From a virus: 45,563 nt of DNA. The notes under the pieces are model-generated. The model was given only the letters and a program-made list of their open reading frames with translations, was not told the DNA's origin and did no database searches. The translations under genes were made by a program, and so were the position numbers. Position 1 is the stretch's first letter, and each line of letters starts with the position of its first letter. This document shows positions 40,173 through 45,563 of the stretch, one piece after another. The stretch spans positions 1 through 45,563 of IMG/VR virus record IMGVR_UViG_3300045921_000035; one strand, 5' to 3'.

Positions 40173-40529
40173 TCAGTCAGCGGCAACAGCAGTCATTGTG
40201 TCAAAACACGTGTTGTGAGCAGGGAGGAGTGACGCGCGCCCAAACGCCAAACACCGCAACACATGACACATGCTGCATCATTGCTGCATTGTTGCGCAAG
40301 TAGCCCCCCATTCCCCCGGCCAAATCCCAAAAAGGGGGTGTAAGTGTGTATGTGGTCTGGTATTTGTGCTCCACCACCCCACAATTGCACAACAAAAACA
40401 CAACTGCTGCACAACAAGCACAAACTTGCTGGCTATTGAAATATTATTGCTTTATATGTCACAAAAAAGACACTTGACAAGGTGTGTAGTATGCAGTAGC
40501 GGTGCGTGGCCACACTCAAGGAGACGGCA
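40173..40529. other. Non-coding divergent region between early and late arms
   Basis: About 360 bp without a credible gene. It contains an AACACGTGTT palindrome (40205-40214) and a pair of TGCTGCAT-type repeats near 40270-40293. A plus-strand TTGACA at 40474-40479 lies upstream of the next gene, but without a convincing -10 partner. The two transcription arms separate here. A replication origin or packaging site is possible but unsupported by specific motifs. Confidence 0.5.
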
Positions 40530-40874
40530 ATGAGCCACAACATATCAATGTGGGTGTTGGCTATAGGGCTTATATTAGTTGCCAATTGGCTAATGATATA
40601 TGCTCTATTTCACTCACTGAAAGGATACATCATGGCTGCGATTGAAGAACTGACTGCTGCTGTTACGGAACTGGAGAGTGTCATCGACAGTGCTATTGCA
40701 CTTATCAATGGCATCGCTGATGAAATTGACAACTGCCCCGATGATGAAGCTCTGGCTGCTCTGACTGCTCGTCTGCGCGCACAGGCTGCTGAACTCGCTG
40801 CTGCTGTTGCTGCGAACACTGCTCCTCCGGTTAATGAGCCGGTTGATGTGCCTGTTGATGAAGATGATGAGTAA
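40530..40874 (+). CDS. Membrane/coiled-coil protein with two possible starts (holin-like or moron gene)
   Basis: This 114-residue protein starts at the ATG at 40530, which has AAGGAG 6 bases upstream. A second in-frame ATG at 40632 has its own AAGGA 6 bases upstream and would give 80 residues. Residues 1-35 contain a hydrophobic segment (WVLAIGLILVANWLMIYALF). The remainder is an Ala-rich acidic coiled coil ending in Pro/Val/Asp-rich residues. It is a single-gene unit with a strong terminator after it. A two-start holin or antiholin, or a moron gene, are possibilities. It lies on the plus strand between the arms. Confidence 0.7.
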   Translation: MSHNISMWVLAIGLILVANWLMIYALFHSLKGYIMAAIEELTAAVTELESVIDSAIALINGIADEIDNCPDDEALAALTARLRAQAAELAAAVAANTAPPVNEPVDVPVDEDDE

Positions 40875-40901
40875 GTAACAGGCAATAATTTGATACAAGA
40901 G

Positions 40902-40935
40902 AAGGGCAGCTACAGTGATGTAGTTGCCCTTTTTT
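40902..40935 (+). terminator. Strong intrinsic terminator after the single-gene unit
   Basis: A 13-bp stem (40902-40914 with 40919-40931, one G-T pair) with a GTGA loop is followed by six T residues (40930-40935). It is a canonical rho-independent terminator and ends transcription of 40530-40874 before the late arm. Confidence 0.93.
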
Positions 40936-40992
40936 GTGTCTGTGTAACACGTGTTTTGAAATTGGGTAGGTGAGTAGATGGCTGTGAATGGC

Positions 40993-41001
40993 TGTGGATA
41001 A
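40993..41001. promoter_or_regulatory. Consensus DnaA box
   Basis: TGTGGATAA is the exact reverse complement of the E. coli DnaA box TTATCCACA. It lies in the non-coding stretch between the terminator at 40902 and the promoter at 41036. Only this single perfect copy was noticed, so a host-dependent origin is only a suggestion. Confidence 0.45.
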
Positions 41002-41035
41002 GGTGGTGGGCGGCCCTTCGGCCCGCCCTAGGGGG

Positions 41036-41064
41036 TTGACATAGCCGCGCGGACGTGTTATGTG
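41036..41064 (+). promoter_or_regulatory. Late promoter, plus strand
   Basis: TTGACA (41036-41041), 17-bp spacer, TATGTG (41059-41064), with the TTGACATA form and a TG-n before the -10, as in the early promoters. Start near 41071. A GC-rich hairpin lies just before it (41010-41030). It would drive the late arm beginning at 41196. Confidence 0.75.
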
Positions 41065-41120
41065 TAGCCCCGATGACCGTTGCCCGGAAAAATGTGCTTG
41101 CGTGTCGGTGCGGGTGATGG

Positions 41121-41175
41121 CATACATATAATATATACATGTATATATGTATATGCATGTATATGTATAACTACA
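41121..41175. repeat. AT-rich alternating palindromic stretch in the late leader
   Basis: The sequence alternates A/T with ATATACATGTATAT (14-bp perfect palindrome) and further TATATGTATATG-type repeats, lying between the late promoter and its first gene. It would form hairpins in the mRNA leader or act as an easily melted region. Confidence 0.65.
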
Positions 41176-41195
41176 GTCATTATATGGAGAACACC

Positions 41196-41582
41196 ATGTC
41201 ATCTCTTGCCAATGTCAACATTCGCGGCGGTTTCTACAGCGAACAGGGCAATGCATACACTGGCATCAGTGGTGACATGCCCCGATTGAACAGCATTCGC
41301 CGTGTTGTGAACCGTGATGGTTTTCGTGCGATTGCTCGGCTGTTCGATGCACTGATTGGTGCTAGTCCCGGTGGCACTGCTTCTGGCACGTTTGCGCGTG
41401 TTGGTAACTTTGACAGCAACACAATTGGTAACAACGAAAGCCGTATTGTGACACAGACTGTCATCAATCGTGCTACAACATCTGCTGATGTTACCGAACT
41501 CAAGTCGCACACTGTTAATGTTACTGTGCGTCCTCCGTTCCCGGCTGACCGCAGCGGCAATGGCGGCCCGGCTCTCGCGTAA
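41196..41582 (+). CDS. First late gene, virion-like protein, unknown
   Basis: This 128-residue protein is placed at the ATG at 41196, with GGAG 6 bases upstream; an ATG at 41184 would add MENT. It is beta-prone and neutral, with Ser/Asn/Thr/Gly-rich segments (FARVGNFDSNTIGNNES, VTELKSHTVNVTVRP). There is no membrane segment. It is the first gene of the late transcript and directly precedes the endolysin (TAATG overlap). A virion component is the simplest guess. The family is not recognised. Confidence 0.62.
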   Translation: MSSLANVNIRGGFYSEQGNAYTGISGDMPRLNSIRRVVNRDGFRAIARLFDALIGASPGGTASGTFARVGNFDSNTIGNNESRIVTQTVINRATTSADVTELKSHTVNVTVRPPFPADRSGNGGPALA

Positions 41583-41977
41583 TGTTCAGCCTATCTCAAC
41601 GCTCGTTGAACAATTTGCGCGGTGTGCATCCTGACCTTGTTCGGGTTGTGCACCGCGCAATTGAGATAACAACAGTTGACTTTGTTGTGATTGAGGGTGT
41701 TCGCACTCTAGCACGACAAGAGCAATTGGTGAAAGCAGGCGCAAGTCGCACTCTAAACAGTCGCCATATTCCCGGCAAAGATGGTTTCGGCAAAGCTGTC
41801 GATGTAATGGCTCTTGTTGCTGGCAAAGGTCGTTGGGATTGGCCTTTGTATCCTACAATTGCTCAAGCATTCAAAGCTGCTGCAACAGAACTATCTGTGC
41901 CTATTGTTTGGGGTGGTGATTGGCCGCGCTTTCGTGATGGCCCTCACTTTGAATTGAGCAGAAAGCACTATCCCTAA
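41582..41977 (+). CDS. Endolysin, L-alanyl-D-glutamate peptidase type (peptidase M15)
   Basis: This 131-residue protein starts in a TAATG overlap with the previous gene. SRHIPGKDGFGKAVD (residues 60-74; His62 and Asp74) and DGPHFEL (His122) are the zinc ligands of M15/VanY-type endopeptidases such as the T5 endolysin. IEGVRTLARQEQL and IVWGGDWPRFRDG fit the family. It cuts the peptide cross-bridge of peptidoglycan to release phages. It has no signal peptide, so a holin is needed. The next gene begins in a TAATG overlap. Confidence 0.92.
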   Translation: MFSLSQRSLNNLRGVHPDLVRVVHRAIEITTVDFVVIEGVRTLARQEQLVKAGASRTLNSRHIPGKDGFGKAVDVMALVAGKGRWDWPLYPTIAQAFKAAATELSVPIVWGGDWPRFRDGPHFELSRKHYP

Positions 41978-43404
41978 TGGCTCAGCCGCTACTTGATGCT
42001 GCACAACCTTCTTGGAGTGAGCGTGTAACACAAGCGCTCGCCAATCGCATCAATAGCGTCCTGCCTTCATACAATCAGAACACTGGTAAAGCTGAAATCC
42101 TTGCATCACCTGTTGGCATGGCTTTGGGAATGGTTGACCCGGAGTTGTGGGCAAAGTCTCTCGAACGTGGTGCAAGTGATGCACGTAGCGGTAGTATTGC
42201 ACGTGGTGCACTTACATCGCTTGCTGCAATTCCCGCAATCCCACATCTAAGAGCCTTGAAGCCTGTTGCGGCTGGCATTGATGCTGCAACTGATGGCAGC
42301 AGAGTTGCACAGGTTCTTGCTACGAGAAAAGCTCCTGCTCTTGTTATGCGAGAGCCTGACAGCTTTACGATGGCGCACAGTTCTCCAAAAAGTGGCATCA
42401 AGAAGTTTGATTGGCGCAAGCACAAGCTGACTGGCGAAGGTGCTGCCGTGTTTGGACAAGGCACCTACGGAAGCGAGCGCATAATGCAAAACTTGGGCCA
42501 AGGCTATGCCAGTATGGCCAAGCGCAAGGGTGGTAGTGTTACTCGTGTTGCTGGAGAGCCTGTATCAGAAGTCATTGATGTTTTGCGTCGACAACAGCGG
42601 GATGCTTATAAAGACCTCGAAGAAGCTAAAAGGTTAGAAAAAGAGCTAGGGCGTTCTGACACTGTTAAACAATATCTTGACGAACTTGACCAGCTTGACC
42701 ATCAAAGAGCCGTTATAGACGTTATTGCTAAACGCGCACCGCTTTTGGCTAAAACTCAGCATGAAAACTGGGGTATGGTCAAGCCGTCTTTGTATAGAGA
42801 CGTCAAGAATTATATCCAAGACCACACTGGAGGTCAGTTTGGCATTGGCGAAGCGCCCAAGCTCTTGGAATGGGTTGACTATCTCCGCAAAAGAAATGTT
42901 CCTGTTGACGTTCAAGGCCAAGGCTCCCAATACTTGCTGCGAGTAAACACGCCAAAGTCCAAGCTATTGGAATATGATGTTGAGACCAACCTGACGCCAA
43001 TCAAAAGAGCGTTGATTGGTCGCCTAGAGCAAGAGCGTGACGCACTAAAAAGTGGCGCCAAACCTATGACCGCTGCGACTGAGCAAGATTATGCACGCCG
43101 CCTTACTGAACTGCAAGACAACATCAACGACTTGAACCGAGTTACTCGTGCTAATGTGCCACGCATGGGATATCTAACTAGCCTGTTCAATTATCTTCCC
43201 CGTCAAGATGTTGGTTTGGTATCAGAAGCCGTTCAAGATGCTGGTTATGCAGGCTGGAAGTATCTTGATGGCTTTTCTCGTCGCCGTGCTCGACTTCCAG
43301 ACGCCGGAAATGCGACCTACAACTACGTGATTGTAGATGACACCAATCTGATTGATGTGTTAAAAGAGAGACGGCTAAACAAATCTACGCAATTGGAGTG
43401 GTAA
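41977..43404 (+). CDS. ART-PolyVal-like (ADP-ribosyltransferase in polyvalent proteins) protein
   Basis: This 475-residue protein starts in a TAATG overlap with the endolysin. Residues 130-180 (MAHSSPKSGIKKFDW, then GEGAAVFGQGTYGS, then LGQGYASM) and the end (AGYAGWKYLDGFSRR, YNYVIVDDTNLIDVL) match the ART-PolyVal family: His134 in H-S-S, G-x-G-x-Y164, and a final V-D-D strand. A long helical insert (about 205-400) separates the two halves. Such proteins may modify host proteins after ejection or act as toxins. It is normally part of large polyvalent proteins; here it stands alone. Catalytic function is not proven. Confidence 0.72.
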   Translation: MAQPLLDAAQPSWSERVTQALANRINSVLPSYNQNTGKAEILASPVGMALGMVDPELWAKSLERGASDARSGSIARGALTSLAAIPAIPHLRALKPVAAGIDAATDGSRVAQVLATRKAPALVMREPDSFTMAHSSPKSGIKKFDWRKHKLTGEGAAVFGQGTYGSERIMQNLGQGYASMAKRKGGSVTRVAGEPVSEVIDVLRRQQRDAYKDLEEAKRLEKELGRSDTVKQYLDELDQLDHQRAVIDVIAKRAPLLAKTQHENWGMVKPSLYRDVKNYIQDHTGGQFGIGEAPKLLEWVDYLRKRNVPVDVQGQGSQYLLRVNTPKSKLLEYDVETNLTPIKRALIGRLEQERDALKSGAKPMTAATEQDYARRLTELQDNINDLNRVTRANVPRMGYLTSLFNYLPRQDVGLVSEAVQDAGYAGWKYLDGFSRRRARLPDAGNATYNYVIVDDTNLIDVLKERRLNKSTQLEW

Positions 43405-43405
43405 C

Positions 43406-44422
43406 ATGCCCCAAGGTGTTGGATACGGAACAGTTCTTGCAGGACAAGCCCCACAAGAGCCAGCAATTGACTACGAAACTGGCAAGCCGCTGACTATAGA
43501 AGCGTTGCTTGCTCGTCGTGGCCTGCTGTCTGTTGGTGGCAACATGAACTTGTTTGCACAGATGGACAGGGCCAATCGTGGTGCACCTGCTAGTGGTGGT
43601 GGTGGTGGTGCTTCTGCTGCTCGTGGCGCTGCTGTCGATAGTGCAGGCAATCGTGTTGCTGCTGGCAAAGGACAAGGGCCAAGCGGTTTGCCCGGTGTAA
43701 ATCGTGAAGGTGGTGCACAGGCTGTTGGCTCCGATGCTGCAATGGAAAGCGACCCGAACAAGCAGATGGTTGCACCTGTCAGCACAGATGACCCGGATTA
43801 CATGAGTGCTATTGGTGCTCTTGCTGCTGCTGGTGCTGGTGGATGGGCACTTAATCAACTGCGTAAGCTGTTCGGTATGCGTAAAGCTGCTGGAGCAACC
43901 GTATCGCCGGAAGAAGTCAACGCTATTGTTGTTGCAGAACGTGACCCTGCAATGCGTGCAAGCAGCAACAATTTCGAGTATCTTGGCACTATTCCTCGTG
44001 AGAATGGTGCAGCTCCACAAGAGCGAATTGTTGGCCCTGCTGAACAACGCCAGATTGGTGGTATGATGCAAGAAGTGGCAATGGCCGATGCGGCCACACA
44101 AGCCTTGCCATCTAGTGGCGTTATTTATGGCCAAGCTCCAGAAGCACAAGCTGCAATCACTGAACAGCGCAAGCTTCCTGCACCAGAGCGTGCTACCTCT
44201 CGCAGTGTTACAGGCCCTCGCACTAAACAAGTGTTGAAGCCTGATAATGCTGAAAAGATGGCTGTCAAAGATGCAATGATGAAGCGTTCTATGAAGACAA
44301 AGAGCAGTGGTCGTGGTGTTTACCAAGGTGCTACTGATGAAGAGCTTCGTAAACGCCCCGCTGACCAAGCAGAACGCCTTCGTGCATTGAAGCAGAAGCG
44401 CATTCCACGTGTGAGGTTGTAA
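43406..44422 (+). CDS. Low-complexity Ala/Gly-rich virion protein, unknown
   Basis: This 338-residue protein starts one base after the previous stop. It is Gly/Ala/Arg/Pro-rich: a polar, partly disordered N-terminal 130 residues with GGGGGASAARGAA, then a short hydrophobic segment (AIGALAAAGAGGWALNQL) and a helical, basic C-terminal third (RKRPADQAERLRALKQKRI). It has no catalytic motif. It lies between the ART-like protein and the small terminase, so it may be a packaged or ejected component. The family is not recognised. Confidence 0.6.
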   Translation: MPQGVGYGTVLAGQAPQEPAIDYETGKPLTIEALLARRGLLSVGGNMNLFAQMDRANRGAPASGGGGGASAARGAAVDSAGNRVAAGKGQGPSGLPGVNREGGAQAVGSDAAMESDPNKQMVAPVSTDDPDYMSAIGALAAAGAGGWALNQLRKLFGMRKAAGATVSPEEVNAIVVAERDPAMRASSNNFEYLGTIPRENGAAPQERIVGPAEQRQIGGMMQEVAMADAATQALPSSGVIYGQAPEAQAAITEQRKLPAPERATSRSVTGPRTKQVLKPDNAEKMAVKDAMMKRSMKTKSSGRGVYQGATDEELRKRPADQAERLRALKQKRIPRVRL

Positions 44423-45039
44423 TGCTTGCAGAAACAGTTGAGCCGCTTGTTTTGGCGGATGGTCGCATGATTGACCCTGCAACAGGTAAAGTCATGAAGC
44501 CTGCCAACAAAACAAAGATGGTTGAAGTTCCAAAGCACAGTGAAGCACAAGCTCTTGTTGTGCGTGCTCGTCGCAGTGTTGCAGACTTGCCTGCACCGCC
44601 AGAGAAGCTGACTAGTGTTGGACTTGTTGCATTCTACACACTGTTTGGTCTGGATGACGTGAGCATCAGTATTGCCCTCGAAAACCGCTTGACAGTCGAA
44701 CAGATAAAGCGTATTCGGGATTTGGAGGTATATCAGCAGTTTATGGCTGATGCACGCGAAAGCCTGATAACGGCAGAGCGTGACAACGTGCAGGCAATCC
44801 TTGTAGAACATGCAAAGAATGCAGCAGAGAAAGTTGTTGAGCTTGCATCTAGTGACAATGACGTTCTTGCATTCAAAGCCAGTCAAGACATTCTCGACCG
44901 CACCGGCAACCGTCCTGTTGACATTGTAGAACACCGTCATCGAATGGTTGATGCTCTACAAGTTGTATTCATCAAGCGTGATGCAAACGAAAGCATTCCA
45001 ACTATTGACGTGGAGGCTACACATGTTGATTGTCAGTGA
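44422..45039 (+). CDS. Terminase small subunit candidate
   Basis: This 205-residue protein overlaps the previous stop (TAATG). The N-terminal 50 residues are polar. Residues about 65-125 are helical with a DNA-binding rhythm (GLVAFYTLFGLDDVSISIALENRLTVEQIKRIR, split). A coiled-coil region with the typical VLAFKASQDILDRTGNR signature of small terminases follows. It recognises the packaging site and delivers DNA to TerL. Its location upstream of a run of virion genes before TerL is slightly unusual but fits phages with insertions between terS and terL. It overlaps the next gene by 17 bases. Confidence 0.72.
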   Translation: MLAETVEPLVLADGRMIDPATGKVMKPANKTKMVEVPKHSEAQALVVRARRSVADLPAPPEKLTSVGLVAFYTLFGLDDVSISIALENRLTVEQIKRIRDLEVYQQFMADARESLITAERDNVQAILVEHAKNAAEKVVELASSDNDVLAFKASQDILDRTGNRPVDIVEHRHRMVDALQVVFIKRDANESIPTIDVEATHVDCQ

Positions 45040-45361
45040 CAAGAGTGGCAATGGCAAAGGTGCTGGCTTCTCTCGTCGTGCCGAAATCACTGGCACAATG
45101 GAAGAGGATGGACGCTCTCTTGCTGTTGTTGTGCTTGGAGAGTTCAACTTGAGCTTGTCAGGCGTTTGGGATGCAACCGTCACTCTTGTTCGCAGTCTTG
45201 ACGGTGGAGAGACCTATCAGCCGTTGACTGCGCTAGGTGGCGACTTTACATTTACCAACAACTGTGAAGAAGTGTTCAATGAGCCACAGCCGGGTGTGTT
45301 GTATGCCATTGAAGTGACTGATTATGTTAGCGGCACTATCAACTACAGGATTGGCCAATGA
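45023..45361 (+). CDS. Virion-associated beta-rich protein (possible head decoration)
   Basis: This 112-residue protein is placed at the ATG at 45023, with GGAGG 6 bases upstream. The LSGVWDATVTLVRSLDGGETYQPLTALGGDFTFTNNCEEVFNEPQPG section (in parts) and the ending GVLYAIEVTDYVSGTINYRIGQ resemble small Ig-like or sandwich proteins common beside phage head genes. The stop overlaps the ATG of the next gene. Its last codons reappear at 1-26 of the window. Confidence 0.68.
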   Translation: MLIVSDKSGNGKGAGFSRRAEITGTMEEDGRSLAVVVLGEFNLSLSGVWDATVTLVRSLDGGETYQPLTALGGDFTFTNNCEEVFNEPQPGVLYAIEVTDYVSGTINYRIGQ

Positions 45362-45563
45362 GCCACGGCACACCACCAAGAATGCGAAAAGCTCCCGGTG
45401 CAGTGGACTTCGTCGCGCGCGGTCTTGCGCGTCGTACAGGCATCACCGAACTTAATGACGGTTTTGGCATTGAGACAACCGTTAACTTGCCGGTTGCAAC
45501 AGTATCAATTGACACTGAGGCACTAGACGCTCGCTATGACGAAAGAGAGTATTCCACTTATTT
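45336..45563. repeat. Terminal direct repeat, right copy
   Basis: This copy matches bases 1-228 except for A at 45436 in place of G at 101. In the appendage gene that changes codon 27 from GCA (Ala) to ACA (Thr). A real variant in the sampled phage population or a read error could explain it. Confidence 0.95.
45358..45563 (+). CDS. 5' part of the virion appendage gene (complete at 23-547)
   Basis: The first 68 full codons of the gene complete at 23-547 lie here and stop at the contig end. The overlap with the upstream stop (ATGA) is the same. Residue 27 is Thr here and Ala in the other copy. This fragment disappears when the map is closed into a circle. Confidence 0.92.
   Translation, partial: MSHGTPPRMRKAPGAVDFVARGLARRTGITELNDGFGIETTVNLPVATVSIDTEALDARYDEREYSTY

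Noticed and set aside
40193-40423. A 76-residue minus-strand frame (CLLCSSCVF...) in the divergent region
   Set aside because: It starts with TTG, has no binding site, and its composition is atypical. The region is better explained by promoters and repeats.
40474-40479. Plus-strand TTGACA before the 40530 gene
   Set aside because: No -10 element of the expected form at 16-18 bp. Noted in the region entry but not called a promoter.
1-45563. Integrase, repressor, RNA polymerase, tRNA or rRNA
   Set aside because: No characteristic motif or cloverleaf was seen. A tRNA search with dedicated software would be decisive.

Overview
The window is a complete, unit-length genome of a tailed bacteriophage. 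The first 228 bases recur at the end (45336-45563) with one mismatch, so the contig closes into a circular map of about 45,335 bp. It was opened inside a virion gene (23-547 = 45358 onward). Podovirus morphology is inferred: there is a portal, a gp4/gp11-type adaptor, a nozzle-like (tail tubular protein B) protein, a tail fibre and a block of large ejection-type proteins, but no tape measure, tail tube or sheath. No integrase, excisionase, CI-like repressor, RNA polymerase or tRNA was recognised, so it looks virulent and dependent on host RNA polymerase (T7-like Autographiviridae is unlikely). Strong AAGGAG-type ribosome binding sites and sigma70-like promoters point to a Gram-negative host. 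I cannot name the host.

Layout. The late genes lie on the + strand. They begin near 41.2 kb and run through the contig junction to 20.9 kb: a virion-like protein, endolysin, ART-PolyVal-like protein, low-complexity protein, small terminase, a group of lectin/Ig-like appendage proteins, large terminase, portal, scaffold, capsid, two head proteins, a terminator, adaptor, lipoprotein, nozzle, tail fibre, and two small membrane proteins. A sigma70 promoter at 13.91 kb then precedes four ejection-type genes. The early and replication genes lie on the - strand from 40.04 kb down to 20.88 kb. About 25 of these are small unknown genes in short promoter-headed operons, with a MazG-like pyrophosphatase, an HNH endonuclease and a DUF3846-like protein among them. 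Next come a PD-(D/E)XK/Fe-S nuclease, a Sak4-like ATPase and a DUF669-like protein (a recombination set). The replication set follows: RecD-like helicase, dNMP kinase, a UDG-domain/3'-5' exonuclease/PolA fusion and a DUF3987-type ATPase.

The two arms diverge around 40.05-40.53 kb and converge at 20.88 kb, where the last genes overlap tail to tail. A separate one-gene unit (40530-40935) with its own terminator sits between the arms. Six promoters (five early, one late) share the form TTGACATA-N12-TGn-TAnnnT or a close variant, with a 17-bp spacer, and several early promoters are overlapped by inverted repeats that look like operators.

The most unusual items are the ART-PolyVal-like protein beside the endolysin, the degenerate uracil-DNA-glycosylase domain on the polymerase, the operator-like promoter family, the three-fold C-terminal repeat of the 1531-2364 protein, the scattered lysis candidates, and a repeat-bearing intergenic region near 38.9-39.1 kb. 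All functional calls come from reading motifs by eye; no database search was run.
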